Made by a program: the position numbers and the translations under genes
The notes under the pieces: generated by a model
What the model was told of the DNA's origin: nothing
Seen by the model: only the letters and a program-made list of their open reading frames with translations
The model's database searches: none
Shown here: positions 42,891-49,547 of the stretch, piece after piece
How positions within the stretch are numbered: the stretch's first letter is position 1
How the letters are laid out: each line of letters starts with the position of its first letter
NCBI RefSeq assembly: GCF_007786235.1
Contig: NZ_VNFK01000020.1
Coordinates: 1-64,000, forward strand
From: Paenarthrobacter nitroguajacolicus
GTDB taxonomy: Bacteria; Actinomycetota; Actinomycetes; Actinomycetales; Micrococcaceae
Reading direction: 5' to 3'
DNA: 64,000 bases

Positions 42891-43322
42891 TTAGATGAAC
42901 CCGGGCAGATTGTCGTCATCCGTTTCCGAGAAGGCTGCTTCCTTCTCGTTGAGGTACTCATTCCAAGCTTCGGCATCCCAGATCTCCGCCCGGGTTCCGG
43001 CACCAATAACTGCCAGCTCCCGGCCAAGGCCTGCATATGCCCGTAGCGCCGGAGGAATCGTCACTCGCCCCTGCTTGTCAGGTACTTCGTCAGAGGCCCC
43101 GGACAGGAAAACCCGGATGTAGTCACGAGCCTGCTTGGAAGACAATGGCGCCTCCCGCATCGACTCGTGAATGCGTTCGAATTCCTTCTGGCTGAAGACG
43201 TAGATGCAGCGTTCCTGCCCCCTGGTGAGGACCAATCCATCGGCAAGCTCCTCACGGAACTTGGCGGGAAGTATGATCCGGCCCTTTTCATCGAGACGCG
43301 GCGAGTGAGTACCCAAAAACAC
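42891..43322 (-). CDS. mraZ: Transcriptional regulator MraZ
   Basis: First gene of the dcw cluster and a DNA-binding repressor of its own promoter in several bacteria. It has 143 residues with two SpoVT/AbrB-like repeats: FLGTHSPRLDEKGRIILPAKFREEL near 2-26 and DKQGRVTIPPALRAYAGL near 75-92. GTG 43322 is chosen because MFLGTHxPRLDEKGR is the conserved N-terminus; an earlier GTG would add three residues. GTGGRG repeats typical of MraZ binding overlap its promoter. Confidence 0.96.
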   Translation of the reverse strand: MFLGTHSPRLDEKGRIILPAKFREELADGLVLTRGQERCIYVFSQKEFERIHESMREAPLSSKQARDYIRVFLSGASDEVPDKQGRVTIPPALRAYAGLGRELAVIGAGTRAEIWDAEAWNEYLNEKEAAFSETDDDNLPGFI

Positions 43323-43387
43323 TGGCCCCACCGCCCCTCAGTCAAGGTGCCCGCACATACCCAACGCTGCCACTACCCTCTTATGCA

Positions 43388-43419
43388 CTCCACTTTACTC
43401 CACAACGCCCCACAGTCAA
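43388..43419 (-). promoter_or_regulatory. mra promoter and MraZ boxes
   Basis: Minus strand: -35 TTGACT (43414-43419), 16-bp spacer, -10 TAAAGT (43392-43397). Overlapping it are three hexamers at exact 10-bp intervals: GTGGGG (43408-43413), GTGGAG (43398-43403) and GTGGAG (43388-43393). MraZ is known to bind such short direct repeats with a 10-bp period. Binding here would block the promoter. Confidence 0.75.
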
Positions 43420-43581
43420 CGCAATCGAAGGCGTTTCTCCACCACTTTGAGAATCAAGCGCCCTGAATCCGCGCGGATTTCTCGGCCGTGGGGCGAAGTG
43501 GAGGGAGGGTGCATAGGCCGGGGACCGAATAGCCACTCCTTCCGCTGGGAACTGCTGCGCGGCCAGCGGACGGCGCGACTC

Positions 43582-43621
43582 CGGGACCTGGGTGGCGGAA
43601 ACGGGACCTGGGTGGCGGAAA
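43582..43621 (+). repeat. 20-bp tandem duplication
   Basis: Two perfect head-to-tail copies of CGGGACCTGGGTGGCGGAAA (43582-43601 and 43602-43621), each containing GTGGCG. GTGGAG, GTGGGA and GTGGGG follow within 25 bp on the same strand. Confidence 0.85.
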
Positions 43622-43682
43622 GTGGAGTGAATGGTGGGAAGTGGGGTTCTGCGGCGATGGGGGGAAACTACGCTTAAACGCG

Positions 43683-43709
43683 AAAAGACCCGCAAGGCGG
43701 GTCTTTCGT
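43683..43709 (-). terminator. DUF3040 gene terminator
   Basis: AAAGACCCGC and GCGGGTCTTT with an AAG loop; read leftward it ends in TTTTCG. It lies 78 bp after the DUF3040 stop. Confidence 0.85.
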
Positions 43710-43786
43710 TATCCCCTGAAGAGCTTCAGGAGCGTGACTGATTCAGGATGCTCGTCCGTTGTGCGCTACGAAACCTTCGTGGTCCG

Positions 43787-44155
43787 TCAATTGTCGTCGC
43801 GGCGCCGTTCGTCCCAGCGCTCTTCCAAGCTGCTCATGAAGGAACTCTTCGACTTGGCCTTACCGGGCTTTCCCTTGTTTGCCTTGCCGAACGCCGCGCC
43901 CCGCAGTGTGGCGAAATACACGCCTGCGCCCATGACAACAAACCCCAGGACGCCAACAGGTATCGCCTGCATGGACACGCCAACAAGCAGGAGGAGTATG
44001 CCGGCAATCGCGCCTAGTACGCCGATTATGACGTGCCGGGTGGACCAGCTGCGGATGGGATCCGAACCCATGGTGTTGGCAAACTTCGGATCGTCCTCAT
44101 GAAGTTGCTTCTCAAGTTGCTCAAGCAGCTTCTGTTCATGCTCCGAGAGGGGCAT
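43787..44155 (-). CDS. DUF3040 membrane protein
   Basis: A 122-residue DUF3040 protein. The N-terminal signature MPLSEHEQKLLEQLEKQLHEDDPKFA is diagnostic; two membrane helices (about 40-60 and 64-84) and a basic C-terminal tail follow. It is found next to mraZ across actinobacteria (Rv2169c-like); its function is unknown. It has a strong ribosome-binding site, AAAGGAGGT, four bases before ATG, and its own terminator. Confidence 0.92.
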   Translation of the reverse strand: MPLSEHEQKLLEQLEKQLHEDDPKFANTMGSDPIRSWSTRHVIIGVLGAIAGILLLLVGVSMQAIPVGVLGFVVMGAGVYFATLRGAAFGKANKGKPGKAKSKSSFMSSLEERWDERRRDDN

Positions 44156-44178
44156 CGCGACCTCCTTTAGTCAGCCAG

Positions 44179-44307
44179 CGTCTGGACAAAACGCGTCCTG
44201 TGCGTCTGTTACCAAAACGATCGGACCAAGAAAATCGTTCCCAAAATTCCCTCTGGGTTCAGTGGGCATCTCAGGGCCGACTGTTCAGGAAACAGTTTGT
44301 CCAGACG
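44179..44307. repeat. 12-bp inverted repeat pair, 105 bp apart
   Basis: CGTCTGGACAAA (44179-44190) and its exact complement TTTGTCCAGACG (44296-44307) flank 105 bp of non-coding DNA. A third partial copy, AGTTTGTCC, lies at 44334-44342. No flanking target duplication is visible. The gap between dinB and the DUF3040 gene is otherwise AT-richer than its surroundings (44308-44340) and probably holds the DUF3040 promoter. Confidence 0.5.
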
Positions 44308-44392
44308 ATCTAAATCTCTGTAATAAATAGAATAGTTTGTCCGAGGCCGATCTGAAAGACGCACCGGAGCCCGGCCGGGCCACCCGCAGGTG

Positions 44393-45679
44393 CTATTTGC
44401 CGTTCGAGGGCTTACCGGGCTCCAAAAGTCGCGCCGGAAGCAGGGTTTTGGAGCCAAACCGTTCTGATACGCGATCCAAGGCTTGCTCAGCCGCCCGCCA
44501 ATTGTCGTCCCGACGATCCAGGCTCAATTGCATGGACGTTTGGCCCGCGGGTTCCAGCTGTTCGGCCCGCACCCCCACCAATCGGACGCTCATGGATCGT
44601 GTTCCCAGGGAATCGAGGAGCTGCACGGCCACCTGGTAAATCAACTGTGCGCTGTCCACCGGGGCATGGACGGTTCGGCTCCGGGTCACCGTGGAGAAGT
44701 CGGAGTACCGCAGTTTGAGAGCCACGGTCCTGGCCAGCATGCCGGAACTCCTCAAGCGGGCAGCAGTTCGGTGGGACAACCGCAACAACTCCCGGTGCAG
44801 CAGCGCATTATCCGCAGTATCCACAGAGAACGTTTCCTCCGCACCAATACTCTTCTCCAGCCTGGTGGGTGTCACGGGCCGGGGATCGATTCCCATGGAC
44901 AACCGGTGAACGTGTTCTCCGCTGGCACCCAGGACCTTCTTCAAGGACGCCAACGGAGTAGCTGCCACGTCAGCCACGGTGCGGATACCCAACCGCGCCA
45001 GCACCTCGCCCGTTTTCCCTCCGACACCCCAGAGCGCGTTGACCGGCAGGCTATGCAGATACGGGATGGTGTCCGCGGCATCGATCTGGAGGATGCCGTC
45101 GGGCTTGCATCGCGTGGAGGCGATCTTGGCCACAAACTTGGTGCCGGCGATTCCCACGGATGCCGTAATGCCAAGTTCCGACTGGACCCTCCGGCGAATG
45201 AGGTGACCGATGTCCAACGGTGAACCCAGCCTGCGAATTGCTCCACCTACGTCCAGGAAGGCTTCGTCCACGCTGAGCGGTTCCACCAAATCCGTAATAG
45301 ACGCGAAAATTTCCATCAGCTGGGCCGAGACCTCGTAGTACACGGTGTGTCGAGGGTTGATGATGACGGCGGCGGGGCACCGCCTCATGGCGATCGACAT
45401 CGGCATGGCGGACTTCACTCCGGTGGCGCGAGCCTCATACGAAGCGGATAGCACTACTGACCGTTCCGCCGGGAACCCTACGATTACGGGCTTTCCTCGA
45501 AGTTCTGGACGGCTGCGGAGTTCCACGGAGACAAAGAAAGCGTCCATATCCACATGAAGTATGCTGGTTCGCCTCAGTTCCCGCAGGGCGTCTCCAGCGC
45601 TGCGGGCGGGCTGATGGCCGGCACCTGGGGCGCCACCGAACGGTTCCTGCCTCACAACGGCAATACTATGCCCGACCAC
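44393..45679 (-). CDS. dinB: DNA polymerase IV
   Basis: Y-family translesion polymerase, 428 residues. Catalytic motifs: SILHVDMDAFFVSVELR near 38-54 and EPLSVDEAFLDVGG near 135; thumb helix-hairpin-helix LPVNALWGVGGKTGEVLARLG; little finger domain to about 385. The C-terminus lacks an obvious beta-clamp peptide. The N-terminal 35 residues before the palm are unusually long, so an internal GTG (45655) is possible; it lies seven bases after a TAGTAT -10-like hexamer. No LexA box was seen upstream. Confidence 0.92.
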   Translation of the reverse strand: MVGHSIAVVRQEPFGGAPGAGHQPARSAGDALRELRRTSILHVDMDAFFVSVELRSRPELRGKPVIVGFPAERSVVLSASYEARATGVKSAMPMSIAMRRCPAAVIINPRHTVYYEVSAQLMEIFASITDLVEPLSVDEAFLDVGGAIRRLGSPLDIGHLIRRRVQSELGITASVGIAGTKFVAKIASTRCKPDGILQIDAADTIPYLHSLPVNALWGVGGKTGEVLARLGIRTVADVAATPLASLKKVLGASGEHVHRLSMGIDPRPVTPTRLEKSIGAEETFSVDTADNALLHRELLRLSHRTAARLRSSGMLARTVALKLRYSDFSTVTRSRTVHAPVDSAQLIYQVAVQLLDSLGTRSMSVRLVGVRAEQLEPAGQTSMQLSLDRRDDNWRAAEQALDRVSERFGSKTLLPARLLEPGKPSNGK

Positions 45680-45727
45680 TGACTAAACTGGAGGCACCAT
45701 TCGACTCAGCCCCAGGAAGGGTCCCCT

Positions 45728-46291
45728 GTGAAGCTCTTTGGAACTCCTCAAGCGCGAGGGTTTGCCCTGCTCGCAGCAACTGTCGCGGTGGCGGCCTCGG
45801 CATGCACGCCGTCGCCAAGTGGTTCGGCTGCGCCGTCCCCTACGGGTGCTTCCTCGCAGTCGTCCACTACATCGCCGGCACCTTCCAGTGCCACCCCCAC
45901 ACCGGAAACGACGGGCAGCACGGAGACGGCACCAGTGCCCAACGCCACGGCCACGGTCAACGCGCTCGTTCCCGGCTTCCCGGAGCAGCTCATTCCCGTC
46001 ATGCCTAAGACGTCGGTCCGTTCGAGCAGCTTTGATAAGGACGCTTCCCTGGCCACAGTTGCGCTCGTTGGGACAGTTAAAGCCCCGCCGGAAGGGGTGG
46101 TGGACTACTACAAGACATCACTCGAGGCGCAGGGCTTCAAACTTGTCCCCGGGCCGGAAGCGGTGGGCAATGTCACCTCGCTTGACTTCATTCGTGGCGA
46201 CGGCGAAACAGTCAATGTGTCCATCCGGCAGAAGGAGGGCGTCTCCACGTTCACCATTGGTGCCAACGTGGCGGCCGGGTCCGTCAAGTGA
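45728..46291 (+). CDS. Lipoprotein of unknown function
   Basis: A 187-residue secreted lipoprotein. The signal peptide has lipobox VAASAC (Cys near 27), followed by a Ser/Thr/Pro-rich linker (28-75) and a small alpha/beta domain (about 85-185: VVDYYKTSLEAQGFKL...SLDFIRGDGETVNVSIRQKEG). A GTG start with AGGAAGG upstream. It overlaps the polyprenyl synthase start by four bases, so the two are co-translated. The family is not recognised by name. Confidence 0.8.
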   Translation: MKLFGTPQARGFALLAATVAVAASACTPSPSGSAAPSPTGASSQSSTTSPAPSSATPTPETTGSTETAPVPNATATVNALVPGFPEQLIPVMPKTSVRSSSFDKDASLATVALVGTVKAPPEGVVDYYKTSLEAQGFKLVPGPEAVGNVTSLDFIRGDGETVNVSIRQKEGVSTFTIGANVAAGSVK

Positions 46292-47400
46292 CGGCCTCTT
46301 CCCACGTGACTGCGACATCCCGAATAGCATCCGAGCAGATGCTGTTCATCGACGGCGTGTCCGGCAAGCTGGGTGGCTTCCTGGCAGATCAACGCGACAT
46401 GATGGCCACAGTTTCTCCTGACGTCGAGCCGCTCATCGGTTCCATTTCGAACCTGGTCACGGGCGGCAAGCGCCTGCGGGCGCTGATGTGCTACTGGGGT
46501 TGGCGTGGAGCTGGTGGCGTCGCTGACGACGAAGACATTGTCACGGCGGGCTGCGCGCTCGAGCTCTTCCAGGCAGCTGCCCTGATCCACGACGACATCA
46601 TTGACCGCTCCGATACCCGTCGCGGCGGTCCCAGCGTACACAAACGGTTCAGCCAGCTCCATGAGCTGAATGGGTGGGCGCTGGACAGTGGACGGTTCGG
46701 AGACGCGGCGGCGATCTTGACCGGAGACCTGTGCCTGTCCTTCAGCGAGGAATCCTTTACCGAGATCGGCCCGAGGGCAGCCTCCGGAAGTACCGCGCGC
46801 CGTATCTTCAACGTGATGCGGGCCGAGGTAATGGCCGGCCAATATCTCGACATCCTTGAAGAAGTCGCAGGACCGGTTCGTGACCGGGCTGGATCGGTGG
46901 ACCGCGCAAAGTCGATCATCCGGTATAAATCCGCGAAATATTCCATGGAGCACCCGCTGGCTTTGGGCGGGGCGCTGGCAGGTGCACCGGCGGACCTGCT
47001 GGAGGCCTACTCGGAGTTCTCGTTGCCCCTTGGCGAGGCATTCCAGCTGCGGGACGATGTCCTGGGTGTCTTCGGCGATCCCGAAACCACCGGCAAGCCA
47101 GCTGGTGACGATCTCCGTGAAGGCAAACGCACTGTCCTTGTGGGCTTTGCCATCAACCAAGCGGTTGCAGCCGAGGCGGATTACGTCGACCGTATACTGG
47201 GCAATCCCGACCTGGGGCCCGACGACGTGGCCAGTATCCGCAGCATCATTGTTCAGTGCGGGGCTTTGGACGCCACGGAATCTCTCATTGCGGATCTAAG
47301 CAACAAGGCGTTCGAAGCCTTGGAACGGCTGCCCCTGCAGGAAGTGCCCTTGATGGCCCTGCGCCAATTGGCGGAAGCTGCCGTGAGCCGCGCCTCCTGA
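46288..47400 (+). CDS. Polyprenyl diphosphate synthase
   Basis: Trans-isoprenyl diphosphate synthase (geranylgeranyl or longer), 370 residues. First Asp-rich motif LIHDDIIDRSDTRRG near 98-112; second motif LRDDVLGVFGDPETTGKPAGDD near 252-273; GGKRLR near 60. In the gene order it corresponds to mycobacterial idsA2 (Rv2173). The product chain length cannot be deduced safely. It probably supplies menaquinone, carotenoid or carrier-lipid synthesis. A strong terminator follows. Confidence 0.9.
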   Translation: MTASSHVTATSRIASEQMLFIDGVSGKLGGFLADQRDMMATVSPDVEPLIGSISNLVTGGKRLRALMCYWGWRGAGGVADDEDIVTAGCALELFQAAALIHDDIIDRSDTRRGGPSVHKRFSQLHELNGWALDSGRFGDAAAILTGDLCLSFSEESFTEIGPRAASGSTARRIFNVMRAEVMAGQYLDILEEVAGPVRDRAGSVDRAKSIIRYKSAKYSMEHPLALGGALAGAPADLLEAYSEFSLPLGEAFQLRDDVLGVFGDPETTGKPAGDDLREGKRTVLVGFAINQAVAAEADYVDRILGNPDLGPDDVASIRSIIVQCGALDATESLIADLSNKAFEALERLPLQEVPLMALRQLAEAAVSRAS

Positions 47401-47450
47401 TCCAGACGACGCATTATGGGCGCGGGCCCGGATGGAACATGACCTGACGA

Positions 47451-47489
47451 AGACGACGACGGTGAGAACCGTCGTCGTCTGCGTTTTTT
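47451..47489 (+). terminator. Polyprenyl synthase terminator
   Basis: AGACGACGACGGT (47451-47463) and ACCGTCGTCGTCT (47468-47480) form a 13-bp stem followed by GCGTTTTTTG. A textbook intrinsic terminator. Confidence 0.92.
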
Positions 47490-47518
47490 GTCCGGCCTCC
47501 CGCTTTGAGGAGGCGCTG

Positions 47519-47872
47519 TTACCAGGCCAGGGACTGGGCGCGACGCCTGATTTCCGTCTTTCGCCCCTCGCGCAGGGCATCGATGGGGCGCCCTCGCAAT
47601 GAATCGTCAGGAGTGAAAAGCCAGATAATCAGTTCTTCGTCGGTATAACCGGCGTCGCTGAGAACCGCAACGGTTCCCTTTAGGCTGTCCACGACGTGCC
47701 CATCCTGGATAAAGAGGGCAGGGATGGAGCGAATATTCCGCTCTCCCTGCCTGATGGCGACCAGCGCACGCTCGTCCAGAAGTCCGTGGACTTTGGTGAT
47801 GGAAACTTCCAACAGTTCGGCAACATCCGGCAGCGGCAGCCAGTCGGAAACAAGGCTTTCTACATTACTCAC
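47519..47872 (-). CDS. Rv2175c-family DNA-binding protein
   Basis: A 117-residue winged-helix/HTH protein of the Rv2175c family. The N-terminal DWLPLPDVAELLEVSITKVHGLLDERALVAIRQGERNIRSIPALFI is the DNA-binding part; the C-terminal LFTPDDSLRGRPIDALREGRKTEIRRRAQSLAW is the conserved tail. In M. tuberculosis, Rv2175c is a DNA-binding substrate of the kinase PknL encoded beside it. A PknL-like kinase lies 1.7 kb away here, with one gene between. GTG start without a clear ribosome-binding site. Confidence 0.88.
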   Translation of the reverse strand: MSNVESLVSDWLPLPDVAELLEVSITKVHGLLDERALVAIRQGERNIRSIPALFIQDGHVVDSLKGTVAVLSDAGYTDEELIIWLFTPDDSLRGRPIDALREGRKTEIRRRAQSLAW

Positions 47873-48016
47873 GGAACAAGGTTGCCACGCCGCCCCACCC
47901 GGCGCCTAGCCGGAGTCCGACGCCGGTAGTTGACGACCGCTGCCAGGGCACCATTTCACTCCCAGAATTTGGTGCCAATAATCCCCTACCGCCGGAATTC
48001 TTGTGCCGATTCATTA

Positions 48017-48035
48017 AGTGTGAGAGATTCACACT
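48017..48035. repeat. Short inverted repeat
   Basis: AGTGTGA and TCACACT separated by five bases, upstream of the 9-bp direct repeats. It could be a second regulator site for the LysM gene; the N5 spacing does not fit the usual CRP pattern. Confidence 0.4.
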
Positions 48036-48050
48036 GATCACACTTGCACC

Positions 48051-48095
48051 ATTGATAACATCAGTAACATTGGTAACACTGACAACAGCGCTAAC
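48051..48095 (+). promoter_or_regulatory. Five-unit 9-bp repeat, MtrA-box-like
   Basis: Five consecutive 9-mers: ATTGATAAC, ATCAGTAAC, ATTGGTAAC, ACTGACAAC, AGCGCTAAC. Their common 3' part spaces (G)TAAC four bases apart, i.e. GTAAC-N4-GTAAC, the direct-repeat pattern reported for the response regulator MtrA. The block starts 80 bp and ends 36 bp before the LysM hydrolase ATG, overlapping its likely promoter (TTGATA, 16 bp, TAACAC). Confidence 0.65.
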
Positions 48096-48130
48096 AATCA
48101 CTCCCCGCTGTTCGAGATGAGGACACTTTC

Positions 48131-49471
48131 ATGACGACGCCCCGCCCGCCGAAACGAACCATGAGCATGCCGGTCATCGCGGCGACCACGGCTGCGCTTC
48201 CCGCTGTGGTTTTGTCCTCGCTTGCCCTGGCCCAACCGACCATGGCCGCGCCTGCGCCCCAGCCCCGCAAGATTCCGGCCACACTTGCAGCCGCCATGCA
48301 GGCTCAGGCAGTCAACGCCGGTACTGTTATCCCCGCCCAGTCGGTTGCAACCACTCTTCCGGCCGCCCTTCGCCCCATGGCTCCGTCAGCGCCGGACACC
48401 TACACAATTGTTCGCGGCGACACCATCAGCGCAATCGCGCGTCGATTCAACTTGGACACTTCGGCAGTCCTTCAGCTCAACAAGCTCACGGCCACCACGT
48501 TGATCTATCCGGGACAGACCATCAAGCTCACCGGTACGGCGACGCCCGCCCCGGCCCAGCCGTCGGCTCCCGCAGCTCCCGCTGCGCCCAGCAACGCGTC
48601 TGTCTACACGGTGGTGTCCGGTGACACGCTGGGAGCCATCGCCGCAAAGCATGGGGTCCCTCTGTCCAGCGTCTTCAGCTGGAACGGCCTCAACGGAAGC
48701 TCCATCATTTATCCTGGCCAAAAGATCAAGGTCAGTGGCGGATCCGCACCGTCAGCGCCGGCAACTTCGACGCCTGCCCCCGCACCTGCACCAGCTCCCC
48801 TGGCCAGCACCGGTTCGTACAGCATCAAAGCCGGTGACACCCTCAGCTCCATCGCCTCCCGCCACGGCGTTTCCCTGGCCGCCCTGATGTCGGCGAACAA
48901 GGTGACAGCAACCACCGTCATCTACCCGGGCCAGAAGCTGACCATCCCCGGCGCGAGCCTGCAGCCGGCCGGTGACACCAAGCCGCTGGTGCCCAGCACG
49001 TTCCTTGGCTTCACCTACCCGGCCGCCGTTGTCAGCTCAGCCAATGAAAACAAGGCTCTGCTGAACGCGTCCCCGGTTCCGAGCCGGGCCGAAATGAAGA
49101 GCATCGTGGCCGATACTGCCCGTCGCATGGGCGTCAGCCCCTCGCTGGCGCTGGCCTTCGCCGAGCAGGAATCCGGTTTTGACCAGCGTGCTGTCTCGCC
49201 GGCCAACGCCATCGGCACCATGCAGGTCATTCCCTCGTCAGGCCAGTGGGCCTCGGATTTGGTGGGTCGAAAGCTCAACCTGCTGGATCCTTATGACAAT
49301 GCCACTGCGGGCGTCGCCATCATCCGTGCCTTGATCGCCACCAGCAAGGATCTGGACACCGCGATCGCCGGCTACTACCAAGGCCAGTACTCGGTCAGCA
49401 AGTACGGCATGTACGACGACACGAAGCGTTACGTCGAATCGATCAAGGCCCGCCAGCGCACCTTTGGCTAA
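48131..49471 (+). CDS. LysM and lytic transglycosylase protein
   Basis: A secreted cell-wall enzyme of 446 residues. An N-terminal signal peptide (to about 40; LSSLALAQPTMAAPA) is followed by three LysM domains at about 95-137, 157-200 and 232-275 (xYxVxxGDTLxxIA...LIYPGQ pattern), joined by Ala/Pro linkers, and a C-terminal SLT domain with ALAFAEQESGFDQRAVSPANAIGTMQVIP (catalytic Glu in EQES). It likely cleaves glycan strands during growth or separation. The upstream 9-bp repeat block suggests MtrA-type control. Confidence 0.92.
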   Translation: MTTPRPPKRTMSMPVIAATTAALPAVVLSSLALAQPTMAAPAPQPRKIPATLAAAMQAQAVNAGTVIPAQSVATTLPAALRPMAPSAPDTYTIVRGDTISAIARRFNLDTSAVLQLNKLTATTLIYPGQTIKLTGTATPAPAQPSAPAAPAAPSNASVYTVVSGDTLGAIAAKHGVPLSSVFSWNGLNGSSIIYPGQKIKVSGGSAPSAPATSTPAPAPAPAPLASTGSYSIKAGDTLSSIASRHGVSLAALMSANKVTATTVIYPGQKLTIPGASLQPAGDTKPLVPSTFLGFTYPAAVVSSANENKALLNASPVPSRAEMKSIVADTARRMGVSPSLALAFAEQESGFDQRAVSPANAIGTMQVIPSSGQWASDLVGRKLNLLDPYDNATAGVAIIRALIATSKDLDTAIAGYYQGQYSVSKYGMYDDTKRYVESIKARQRTFG

Positions 49472-49489
49472 GCCTTTTTGCAGCACCTC

Positions 49490-49528
49490 GGAAGGGGCCC
49501 GCATCCCGCGTGGATTCGGGCCCCTTCC
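49490..49528 (+). terminator. LysM gene terminator hairpin
   Basis: A perfect 12-bp stem, GGAAGGGGCCCG (49490-49501) with CGGGCCCCTTCC (49517-49528), lies between the LysM and kinase genes. It has no strong T-run. Confidence 0.6.
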
Positions 49529-49547
49529 CTGCCTCGTTTAGGATCGT

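Larger units (their letters stand above)
43323..43786. other. mra regulatory region, non-coding
   Basis: This 464-bp stretch without a credible gene holds the mra promoter and MraZ boxes (43388-43419), a 20-bp tandem repeat (43582-43621) followed by plus-strand GTGG-rich motifs to about 43646, and the DUF3040 terminator (43683-43709). Open frames here have no ribosome-binding site or recognisable protein features. Confidence 0.6.

Noticed and set aside
43381..43695. Short open frames on both strands in the mra regulatory region
   Set aside because: No ribosome-binding site, composition driven by repeats, and they overlap the promoter and MraZ boxes.
44179..44307. Miniature transposable element bounded by 12-bp inverted repeats
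   Set aside because: No target-site duplication and no second copy in the window; kept only as an inverted-repeat observation.
45680..45727. LexA (SOS) box for dinB
   Set aside because: No GAAC-N4-GTTC type motif is present in the short divergent gap.
48051..48095. Reading the 9-bp repeats as coding (a minus-strand frame with Val-rich repeats)
   Set aside because: No start signal or recognisable protein. The repeat register fits DNA-binding sites upstream of a gene better.
47873..48130. c-di-AMP (ydaO) riboswitch before the LysM hydrolase, as seen at some actinobacterial hydrolase genes
   Set aside because: The conserved riboswitch segments were not found; the region instead contains the 9-bp direct repeats.
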